A stretch of 64,000 nt of DNA from NCBI GenBank assembly GCA_016779005.1, contig JADHOL010000009.1:1-64000 (forward strand), read 5' to 3'. The notes under the pieces are model-generated. The model was given only the letters and a program-made list of their open reading frames with translations, was not told the DNA's origin and did not search any database. The stretch comes from Alphaproteobacteria bacterium (lineage in GTDB: Bacteria; Pseudomonadota; Alphaproteobacteria; Puniceispirillales; Puniceispirillaceae). Shown one piece after another: positions 57,232-64,000 of the stretch (the first letter of the stretch is position 1; the number at the start of each line of letters is the position of its first letter). Position numbers and translations under genes: made by a program.

Positions 57232-58893
57232 ATGAATTTTTCAAAAGACGAGCTTATTTTTGTTCCGCTAGGGGGGTCTGGCGAAATTGGAATGAATGTA
57301 AATTTGTATCATTATAAATCAGATTGGTTGATGATTGATCTGGGAATTAGTTTTAGTGATGAGACTACCCCTGGGGTAGATATTATATTGCCTGATATTC
57401 GATTTGCTGAGGAGCAGAAAGTAAATCTGCGGGGCATTATTCTAACCCATGCGCACGAAGATCATTTTGGCGCTATCCCTTATTTATGGGATAAATTACA
57501 GGTGCCAATTTATGGAACTGCCTTTACGCTTGCTTTGTTGCGCCGGAAATTAGCAGAAGCAAAATTACCTGAAAAAATTCCTTTGCATGAAATAAAGTAT
57601 AATGTTGATTATAACTTTGGCGCTTTTACAGTTGAATTTGTTGCATTATCGCATTCGATACCTGACCCGGCTGCACTTATAATCAAAACAGATAAAGGCC
57701 AGATACTCCATACAGGAGACTGGAAACTTGATGAAACCCCAATGCTAGGGGGCAAGACGGATGTTGCTAGGTTAAAGCAAATTGGGGATGAGGGTGTTAT
57801 TGCGCTTATCGGTGATTCAACCAACGCAATGGTGGCGGGCAGAACTCCATCAGAGGCCGTTGCGCGGGAGGGATTAACAGATGTAATCGCAAACGCACAA
57901 CAGACTGTAGCAATTACTTGTTTTGCAAGTAATGTGGCTCGCATAGACTCAATCGTTGCAGCGGCAAAGGCAAATAACCGCCATGTGTGCGTGGTTGGTC
58001 GCGCACTTCACCGTGCTATTTCAGCTGCTAGGGATACAGGATATCTAACAGATTTGCCAGATTTTGTATCAGAGGCAGATGCGGGGTTAATGCCAAGGGA
58101 GAATCTTGTTATTATTTGTACAGGCTCACAAGGTGAGGGACGAGCCGCCCTTGCGAAAATAGCCAATGGTATGCATGAAAATATTAAATTGAATAGCGGT
58201 GATACGGTTATTTATTCATCGCGTCAGATACCCGGGAATGAAAATGCCATTGCCAAAGTTCAAAATCAACTTCTGCGCCAAAAAATTAACATTGTGACCG
58301 ATGAGGACGCTCCTGTTCATGTCTCAGGGCATCCTGCAAGAGATGAATTAATCGATTTATATAATTTGGTTCGCCCAAAAATTGCCATTCCAGTGCATGG
58401 CACAGCAAGGCACTTAGAAGCTCATGCAAAGTTAGCTGTATCGTGCCAAGTCTCCCAAACACTTATTCCAGAAAATGGAGATGTAATTAAATTCTCTAGC
58501 AGTAACGCGAATAAAGTGGATAGCATACAAGTATCTCAATTCACCCATGAATCAGGTAATGTGGTTGATTTGCAATCAGATATGTTGAGATCCAGAAGGC
58601 AGATGTTATGGAATGGCTCTGTTAGTGTATCTATTTTGTTAGACCAAATGGGCGGGCTCATGCAGGCACCAACAGTAAGTCAGGACGGCGTTTGTATTAT
58701 AGAAGAAGAGAGCGACTATTTAGCTGACATTAGTATGTTGGTTGATACGCAAATGGAAAAGGCAAACACGAAAATATTAATAGATGATAGTGCGATTGAA
58801 ACAATGATAATTGGTAAAGTGAAAAGTGCTACTAAATCTAGATTTCGTATTAGACCAAAAGTGCATATGCACGTAATTCGTATCGCCGGATAG
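57232..58893 (+). CDS. rnj: Ribonuclease J
   Basis: RNase J is a metallo-beta-lactamase/beta-CASP nuclease with 5'-to-3' exo- and endonuclease activity in mRNA and rRNA processing. The 553-residue protein has PLGGSGEIGMN at the N-terminus, the zinc motif HAHEDHFGAIPYL, the LSHSIPDP and HTGDWKLD motifs, and the HVSGHPARDEL beta-CASP motif. The start follows coaX directly. Confidence 0.96.
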   Translation: MNFSKDELIFVPLGGSGEIGMNVNLYHYKSDWLMIDLGISFSDETTPGVDIILPDIRFAEEQKVNLRGIILTHAHEDHFGAIPYLWDKLQVPIYGTAFTLALLRRKLAEAKLPEKIPLHEIKYNVDYNFGAFTVEFVALSHSIPDPAALIIKTDKGQILHTGDWKLDETPMLGGKTDVARLKQIGDEGVIALIGDSTNAMVAGRTPSEAVAREGLTDVIANAQQTVAITCFASNVARIDSIVAAAKANNRHVCVVGRALHRAISAARDTGYLTDLPDFVSEADAGLMPRENLVIICTGSQGEGRAALAKIANGMHENIKLNSGDTVIYSSRQIPGNENAIAKVQNQLLRQKINIVTDEDAPVHVSGHPARDELIDLYNLVRPKIAIPVHGTARHLEAHAKLAVSCQVSQTLIPENGDVIKFSSSNANKVDSIQVSQFTHESGNVVDLQSDMLRSRRQMLWNGSVSVSILLDQMGGLMQAPTVSQDGVCIIEEESDYLADISMLVDTQMEKANTKILIDDSAIETMIIGKVKSATKSRFRIRPKVHMHVIRIAG

Positions 58894-58913
58894 CGACAAA
58901 AGGATTATATTTA

Positions 58914-59144
58914 GTGGATATCGTTTCATCAATTGTTGTTTATATTTTACTGTGGTGGTGGGTTTTTCTGATGGTGCTTCCTTTTGGCAGTGCCCCGCCA
59001 GAAATTCCTGAAAAAGGTCACGCAACATCCGCGCCCGCAAACCCAGCAATGCTTAAAAAAATAATCGCTACCACGATTATATCCGCTATTTTGTTTATAA
59101 TTGTTAAATTGGTAATCGAATCGGAGATCTTTGCGTTTAGATAA
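58914..59144 (+). CDS. DUF1467 family small membrane protein
   Basis: The 76-residue protein has two membrane helices (residues 3-23 and 52-72) around a polar loop with the family pattern LPFGSAPPEIPEKGHATSAP. DUF1467 proteins are found in alphaproteobacteria, commonly beside rnj, and have no known function. The start is GTG 58914, 20 bp after rnj. Confidence 0.88.
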   Translation: MDIVSSIVVYILLWWWVFLMVLPFGSAPPEIPEKGHATSAPANPAMLKKIIATTIISAILFIIVKLVIESEIFAFR

Positions 59145-59146
59145 AA

Positions 59147-59176
59147 AAAAACAAGGCTTTTTGCCTTGTTTTTTTC
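59147..59176 (+). terminator. Terminator ending the nuo-birA-coaX-rnj-DUF1467 cluster
   Basis: AACAAGGC, loop TTTTT, GCCTTGTT followed by T-run (59150-59175); perfect stem extended by A/T pairs. Confidence 0.9.
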
Positions 59177-59257
59177 ACACCACAAAATATGGTGTTATTT
59201 TCTCCCTAAACTCGGCCCCACTTTTCACATTGGCCCGATTAAATAAGACTAAAACAA

Positions 59258-59406
59258 TGACATGAAACTGTCACGAAAAAAAAACAGGCTTAATTATTGT
59301 ATGGTGAAATAAAAATTAATTTACATCTGATAAGATGTTTTCTAAACATACCCTTAAACAGCATCAAAAAAAGATAGTTATTTTTCTGATTTTTTTTAAA
59401 ATAACT
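59258..59406. promoter_or_regulatory. Two inverted repeats upstream of rpiB
   Basis: TGACA-N6-TGTCA lies at 59258-59273. A perfect 9-bp inverted repeat, AGTTATTTT (59376-59384) and AAAATAACT (59398-59406), lies 20 bp before the rpiB start. Either could be an operator or a 5' leader hairpin. Confidence 0.35.
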
Positions 59407-59425
59407 TCGAACATAAGGTAATAAT

Positions 59426-59890
59426 GTGACTATCGAAATATTAATCGCAAGTGACCATGGCGGCACAAGGCTAAAATCAACTTTGATATCACACCTTACC
59501 GCTAATGGCATGACAGCAACAGATCTGGGGCCTGAAGCAGATGGTGCTTCTGTTGATTACCCTGATTATGCTGCTAAATTAGCACGTTCAATACGCTCAA
59601 ATGATGGAATGGGTATTTTGATTTGCGGATCTGGTATTGGAATGTCTATCGCTGTTAATCGATATGAGTGGGTAAGAGCAGCATTAGTGCATGATGAAAC
59701 TTCGGCAAGGTTGTGCCGCGAGCATAATAATGCAAATGTTATTGTCCTTGGCGAGCGTTTAATCGGAGAATTGACAGCAATATCTTGTGTTGATGTATTT
59801 CTTAACACAGGCTTTGCAGCAGGGCGTCACCAAAGGCGCGTAGAAAAACTTGGCAATCCGTCTGGCTTATTAATACAACAGGAGAAATAA
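59426..59890 (+). CDS. rpiB: Ribose-5-phosphate isomerase B
   Basis: RpiB interconverts ribose 5-phosphate and ribulose 5-phosphate, the precursor of riboflavin and of nucleotides. The 154-residue protein begins [11 protein letters not shown] and has the catalytic cysteine in [15 protein letters not shown] and the AREHNNANV-like segment [13 protein letters not shown]. The start is GTG 59426 after AAGG. It is 1 bp from glyA and likely co-transcribed. Confidence 0.95.
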   Translation: MTIEILIASDHGGTRLKSTLISHLTANGMTATDLGPEADGASVDYPDYAAKLARSIRSNDGMGILICGSGIGMSIAVNRYEWVRAALVHDETSARLCREHNNANVIVLGERLIGELTAISCVDVFLNTGFAAGRHQRRVEKLGNPSGLLIQQEK

Positions 59891-59891
59891 T

Positions 59892-61166
59892 ATGCATCAG
59901 GATAAAAAAATGTTTATTGATACTCTGGCAATTGGCGATCCAGAAGTTGCTGAAGCTATCGAACATGAGTTGGTGCGCCAGCAAGACCAAATAGAAATGA
60001 TAGCCTCAGAAAATATTGTTTCTTCAGCTGTGTTACAAGCGCAAGGTTCTGTATTAACAAATAAATATGCAGAAGGATATTCTGGTAGACGCTATTATGG
60101 TGGCTGTGAGTATGTAGATGTTGTTGAGACATTAGCCATTGAACGTGCCAAGAAATTATTTAATTGTGAGTTTGTTAACGTGCAGCCACATTCAGGCGCG
60201 CAAGCAAATCAGGCTGTCTTTCTGGCATTATTATCCCCAAATGATACCGTGTTGGGGATGTCTCTTGCCTCTGGCGGGCATCTTACACATGGAAGTGCTC
60301 CAAACCTTTCAGGCAAGTGGTTTAACGCGGTTCAATATGGGGTAAGCCGTCAAACAGGTTTAATTGATTTTGACGAAGTTCGAGATTTAGCAAAAGAACA
60401 TAAGCCAAAAATGATATTGGCAGGTGCATCAGCCTATCCAAGACAAATTGATTTTTCTAAATTCCGTGAAATTGCAGATGAAGTTGGCGCACTTCTGATG
60501 GTTGATATGGCTCATATATCTGGATTAGTAGCAACTGGTCTGCATCCAAGCCCGGTTCCCTATGCAGATATCGTAACCTCCACAACGCATAAAACATTGA
60601 GAGCGGGTCGAGGCGGCATTATTTTAACCAATAATGTGGAGCTTGGTAAGAAAATTAATTCTGCTGTATTTCCAGGCTTGCAAGGCGGGCCTTTGATGCA
60701 TGCTATTGCTGGCAAAGCAGTTGGCTTCAAAGAAGCATTAGAGCCTGAATTTAAGACATATATTCAATCTGTTATAGATAATGCTATCAGGCTGGGTGAG
60801 GTTTTAAAGGAGCGTGGCCTTGACCTTGTCTCTGATGGAACAGATACCCATCTTGTGCTAGTTGATCTAAGGCCTAAGGGCCTTACGGGCAATATAACCG
60901 AAGTCAGTTTAGAAGCTGCAGGAATAACGTGTAATAAAAATGGTGTTCCATTTGACCCTGAAAAACCAATGGTAACGTCTGGTGTTAGGCTTGGTACACC
61001 TGCTGGTACCACGCGGGGATTTGGTCTATCTGAATTTGAACAGGTGGGGCATATTATTGGGGATGTATTAGATGGCTTAGCTTCTAATAAATCTGATAAT
61101 TCGGTTGCTGAAAAGCAAGCAAGAGCACAAATCTTGGAATTATGTCAACGCTTTCCAATTTATTGA
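59892..61166 (+). CDS. glyA: Serine hydroxymethyltransferase
   Basis: GlyA converts serine to glycine, charging tetrahydrofolate with a one-carbon unit. The 424-residue PLP enzyme has [11 protein letters not shown], the [17 protein letters not shown] segment and the PLP lysine in [13 protein letters not shown]. It is in the glyA-nrdR-rib order usual for alphaproteobacteria. Confidence 0.98.
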   Translation: MHQDKKMFIDTLAIGDPEVAEAIEHELVRQQDQIEMIASENIVSSAVLQAQGSVLTNKYAEGYSGRRYYGGCEYVDVVETLAIERAKKLFNCEFVNVQPHSGAQANQAVFLALLSPNDTVLGMSLASGGHLTHGSAPNLSGKWFNAVQYGVSRQTGLIDFDEVRDLAKEHKPKMILAGASAYPRQIDFSKFREIADEVGALLMVDMAHISGLVATGLHPSPVPYADIVTSTTHKTLRAGRGGIILTNNVELGKKINSAVFPGLQGGPLMHAIAGKAVGFKEALEPEFKTYIQSVIDNAIRLGEVLKERGLDLVSDGTDTHLVLVDLRPKGLTGNITEVSLEAAGITCNKNGVPFDPEKPMVTSGVRLGTPAGTTRGFGLSEFEQVGHIIGDVLDGLASNKSDNSVAEKQARAQILELCQRFPIY

Positions 61167-61223
61167 GGGGATGGTTTGCTCTAAAGACGCCTAGATAATA
61201 AATTTAATGCAGGGTTGTTTGAG

Positions 61224-61673
61224 ATGTTATGTCCATTTTGTAAATCAGAAGATACGCAAGTAAAGGATTCTCGCCCATCAGAAGATGGAACTGCGATTAG
61301 AAGGCGCCGGCAATGTAATAGTTGCGATGCGCGTTTTACAACCTTCGAGCGGGTGCAATTGCGTGAGGTTTCTGTCATTAAAAGAGATGGCAGCAAAGCA
61401 TTATTTGACAGAGACAAATTGGCAAAATCATTTAAAATTGCGTTACGCAAAAGAGATGTTGAACCTGATAGAATAGATCTAGAAATCAATGAGATAGTAA
61501 AGAAACTTGAATCCACGGGTGAGCCTGATGTTGCGTCTGAATATATAGGCTCACTTGTTATGAAGGCCTTGTCCAAACTTGATAAGGTAGGATATGTTAG
61601 ATACGCATCTGTTTATCGCAATTTCGCAGATCCTCAAGATTTTGAAGAATTTGTGAATGAGCTTCAAAAGTGA
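61224..61673 (+). CDS. nrdR: Transcriptional repressor NrdR
   Basis: NrdR is a zinc-ribbon/ATP-cone repressor of ribonucleotide reductase genes. The 149-residue protein begins [18 protein letters not shown], with the zinc ribbon completed by [14 protein letters not shown], followed by the ATP-cone ([16 protein letters not shown]). ATG 61224 is preferred over TTG 61215, since the family starts MxCPxC. Its stop overlaps the ribD GTG (GTGA). Confidence 0.97.
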   Translation: MLCPFCKSEDTQVKDSRPSEDGTAIRRRRQCNSCDARFTTFERVQLREVSVIKRDGSKALFDRDKLAKSFKIALRKRDVEPDRIDLEINEIVKKLESTGEPDVASEYIGSLVMKALSKLDKVGYVRYASVYRNFADPQDFEEFVNELQK

Positions 61674-62806
61674 AACAGGCCTCATCATTGGATGCGATCG
61701 ATGCGCACTGGATGAGATGTGCAATTGCATTAAGCAATAAAGCTCAGGGGCTTACCTCAGAAAATCCAAATGTTGGCTGTGTCATTATTGATGCGGATGG
61801 TAATCTGTGTGCTTCTGGATATACAAAAGCAGGCGGGCGCCCGCATGCTGAACAGGTAGCATTAGAAAAAGCAGGAACCAGCGCTAATCAAGCTACCATA
61901 TATGTTACGTTAGAGCCTTGTTCTCATTTTGGAAAAACACCGCCTTGCACACGCGCTATTATCGAAGCTGGCATTAAAAGAGTGGTTGTAGGCATTATTG
62001 ACCCTGATACCCGCGTGAATGGTCAGGGTATCGAGCAGCTAAGACAAGCTGGCATTCGCGTTGAAATCAATGTGTTGGGCAGGGAAGTTGCTGATATTAT
62101 GCCCTCTTTCTTGGCAAGAAAAAAATTAATGCTTGATGGTCTGGAGCCTGACTTAAACGCAATGCCTAATATTACGGTGAAAATAGCACATAGTCGTGAT
62201 GGCTTTGTGAGTAAGGCAAGAGGAAAGGGAGGCCAAATATCAAATCAGGTGTCGTCTGCATATGTACATGATTTAAGAAGCAGAGTAGATGCTGTATTGA
62301 TTAGCCAGAAAACAGCGCTTGTGGATAACCCGCGCCTAACCGCTAGAATTGAAGGGTTTAAACATCCAACAACACGGATAGTGCTAGACAGAGATTTGGA
62401 GCTTTTAGAAAAAAGTCTGCTTGTACAAACAAGTGATACACATCCCTTAATTATGGTTTGTCAAAACAAGCCAGACCCGACGCATTGGGTGTATCAAAGG
62501 CAAAAAAAAGATAATATTCAGCTTGTAATTATGAATGATAATTACAGGTTAGAGTCCATTTTCAATGCGTTACTTCAACGGGGTCAGGGGCACCTATTAG
62601 TGGAGGCTGGGCCGCGATTATTAGAATCTCTTTTGTCGGCTAAGCTTGCTGATGAATTTATACAAATAATCAGCCCTCAGAAAATGGAAGTTGGATTATC
62701 TATTATAAATACAGAACAATCGGTAGTATTTTCGCCGCCACCACCTTATGTAGTATCAAGGCAATTTAATCTTGCTGAAGATAGTGTTAAAATTTGGAAA
62801 AGATAG
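61670..62806 (+). CDS. ribD: Bifunctional riboflavin deaminase-reductase RibD
   Basis: RibD performs the second and third steps of riboflavin synthesis. The 378-residue protein has an N-terminal deaminase domain with zinc motifs HAEQVAL and [11 protein letters not shown], and a C-terminal NADPH reductase domain beginning near [13 protein letters not shown]. The start is GTG 61670, overlapping nrdR. No FMN riboswitch was seen before the rib genes. Confidence 0.96.
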   Translation: MKQASSLDAIDAHWMRCAIALSNKAQGLTSENPNVGCVIIDADGNLCASGYTKAGGRPHAEQVALEKAGTSANQATIYVTLEPCSHFGKTPPCTRAIIEAGIKRVVVGIIDPDTRVNGQGIEQLRQAGIRVEINVLGREVADIMPSFLARKKLMLDGLEPDLNAMPNITVKIAHSRDGFVSKARGKGGQISNQVSSAYVHDLRSRVDAVLISQKTALVDNPRLTARIEGFKHPTTRIVLDRDLELLEKSLLVQTSDTHPLIMVCQNKPDPTHWVYQRQKKDNIQLVIMNDNYRLESIFNALLQRGQGHLLVEAGPRLLESLLSAKLADEFIQIISPQKMEVGLSIINTEQSVVFSPPPPYVVSRQFNLAEDSVKIWKR

Positions 62807-62815
62807 AAAATCAGA

Positions 62816-63412
62816 ATGTTTACAGGCATCATTACAGATATTGGTGAGTTGGTATCCTTGGATAAGCAAGGGGATTGGCGCTTGAGAATCAAAACCAATT
62901 GGGAAACAACGGAAATTACAATTGGTGCGTCTATCGCTTGTTCAGGCATTTGCCTGACGGTTATTGAGAGAGACGATAATTATTTTGACGTGGCCGCGTC
63001 AATGGAAACAGTATCTGTTACGACACTGCAAAATTGGCAAATTGGAACAAAAATCAATCTGGAGAGAGCGCTTCGAATGGGGGATGAGCTTGGTGGCCAT
63101 ATCGTATCTGGTCATGTGGATGGTATTGCAACTATTACAGATATCAAACCTGAAAAAGATTCCCATCATATTCGCTTTGAAATAGAGGATACTCTAAATG
63201 GTCTAATTGCAAGCAAAGGTTCTGTTAGTATTGATGGGATATCATTGACCGTAAATTCCGTAGCGAATAATAGTTTTGATGTAAATATTATTGCACACAC
63301 CTGGCAGGAAACAACTCTTGGAAATCGTGCGGTTGGTGATACAGTAAACCTTGAAATTGATATGTTAGCTCGCTACGTTGCAAGATTGCTCGAAACCCAA
63401 AAAAACCAATAA
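62816..63412 (+). CDS. ribE: Riboflavin synthase alpha chain
   Basis: Riboflavin synthase dismutates two 6,7-dimethyl-8-ribityllumazines to riboflavin. The 198-residue protein has two lumazine-binding repeats: MFTGIITDIGEL with GICLTVIE, and GHIVSGHVDGIATI with GISLTVNSV. It lies 9 bp after ribD. Confidence 0.96.
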   Translation: MFTGIITDIGELVSLDKQGDWRLRIKTNWETTEITIGASIACSGICLTVIERDDNYFDVAASMETVSVTTLQNWQIGTKINLERALRMGDELGGHIVSGHVDGIATITDIKPEKDSHHIRFEIEDTLNGLIASKGSVSIDGISLTVNSVANNSFDVNIIAHTWQETTLGNRAVGDTVNLEIDMLARYVARLLETQKNQ

Positions 63413-63456
63413 AATCAGAATGTGAACACCTCATTTTATCATATTGATGGAATTAC

Positions 63457-63504
63457 CCAAAGGAATTAACCACCAAAGGAATTAACCACCAAAGGAATTA
63501 ACCA
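63457..63504. repeat. Three exact 16-bp repeats carrying the ribB ribosome-binding region
   Basis: CCAAAGGAATTAACCA is repeated at 63457-63472, 63473-63488 and 63489-63504, followed by AAGGAA and the GTG start at 63518. Each copy contains AAAGGA, a Shine-Dalgarno-like core. Confidence 0.95.
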
Positions 63505-63517
63505 AAGGAACAAAATT

Positions 63518-64000
63518 GTGTCTGATTTAAATGCAGTAGGGATTGATCCGATTGAGGATGTGATAGCTGACGCCGCAGCTGGAAGGCTGTTTATTCTTGT
63601 AGATGATCAAGATAGAGAAAATGAAGGTGATTTATGCATTATTGGTGAATATGCAACGCCAGAGGCTATCAACTTTATGGCTACGCATGGTAGAGGCTTG
63701 GTCTGCCTTGCACTCACACGTGAGAAGTCAGACGAGCTTGGTTTAAGCCTTATGGAACAGAGAAATGAATCCCGCCATTCCACTGCGTTTACCACCTCAA
63801 TCGAAGCAAGAGAGGGGGTTACAACAGGGATTTCTGCACATGATAGATCCCATACGATAAAGGTAGCAATCAAGCCTGATGCCACAATTAATGATATCAC
63901 AACCCCAGGGCATATTTTCCCGCTCGTTGCCCGTGCAGGAGGCACATTGGTGCGGGCAGGGCATACAGAGGCGGTAATTGATATTGCCAAGGCTGCAAGC
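63518..64000 (+). CDS. ribB: 3,4-dihydroxy-2-butanone 4-phosphate synthase (RibB or RibBA, cut by window end)
   Basis: This enzyme makes the four-carbon unit for riboflavin from ribulose 5-phosphate. The frame from GTG 63518 is open to the window end (161 codons). It shows the metal/substrate motif DDQDRENEGDL, the THGRGLVCLAL segment, DRSHTI, and TPGHIFPLVARAGG with the AGHTEAVIDIAKAA motif. The GTP cyclohydrolase II half, if present, would lie beyond the window. AAGGAA precedes the start at 9 nt. Confidence 0.94.
   Translation, partial: MSDLNAVGIDPIEDVIADAAAGRLFILVDDQDRENEGDLCIIGEYATPEAINFMATHGRGLVCLALTREKSDELGLSLMEQRNESRHSTAFTTSIEAREGVTTGISAHDRSHTIKVAIKPDATINDITTPGHIFPLVARAGGTLVRAGHTEAVIDIAKAAS

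Noticed and set aside
63413-63517. FMN riboswitch ahead of ribB or the other rib genes
   Set aside because: The gaps before ribD, ribE and ribB are too short or filled with 16-bp repeats and show no RFN element.

Overview
The window is a contiguous piece of an AT-rich alphaproteobacterial chromosome. The assignment rests on GcrA, a CtrA-type response regulator, a one-cysteine DksA, eukaryote-type NADP isocitrate dehydrogenase, a DUF1467 protein, and the alphaproteobacterial gene orders clpP-clpX-lon-hupB, nuoA-N-birA-coaX-rnj and glyA-nrdR-ribD-ribE-ribB. Gene density is high and gaps are short. A streamlined marine lineage such as the SAR116 group is plausible, but that is inference; no rRNA is present to settle it.

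Layout. 1-2319: end of a CtrA-like response regulator, dksA, and a small histidine kinase broken by an in-frame stop. 2568-8534: recA (two imperfect SOS boxes upstream), alaS, convergent icd, a LOG-family protein. 8617-14958: LysM cell-wall protein, a Psd-like protein lacking the pyruvoyl-forming serine, a CDP-alcohol phosphatidyltransferase, an orphan CoxL-type molybdenum hydroxylase subunit, msrB and an AroE-like dehydrogenase. 15040-25805: gcrA, pepN, rhlE (no ordinary start codon), an alpha/beta hydrolase, parE, glnA-glnB, an aminotransferase. 25929-33304: tRNA-His, tRNA-Leu, trigger factor with a His/Asp insertion and Lys/Ala tail, clpP, clpX, lon, hupB, tRNA-Val. This protein-quality block is followed at 33.5-41.1 kb by accessory genes: two poorly known small proteins, tRNA-Asp, a secreted 5'-nucleotidase, a type II haloacid dehalogenase, an NMT1-type ABC importer and an exported histidine phosphatase. 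41341-55680: all fourteen nuo genes of respiratory complex I in canonical order. 55680-59144: birA, coaX, rnj and a DUF1467 protein. 59426-64000: rpiB, glyA, nrdR and the riboflavin genes ribD, ribE and ribB (cut by the window end).

No CRISPR array, prophage, insertion sequence or integrase was seen. The most unusual signals are: (a) at least eleven intergenic sites with 12-17 bp tandem duplications, two of them running across stop codons; (b) the His/Asp-rich trigger factor; (c) the kinase with an in-frame stop beside a CtrA-like regulator; (d) rhlE, whose Q-motif lies upstream of any ATG, GTG or TTG; (e) the Psd-like protein with GD where the family has GS.
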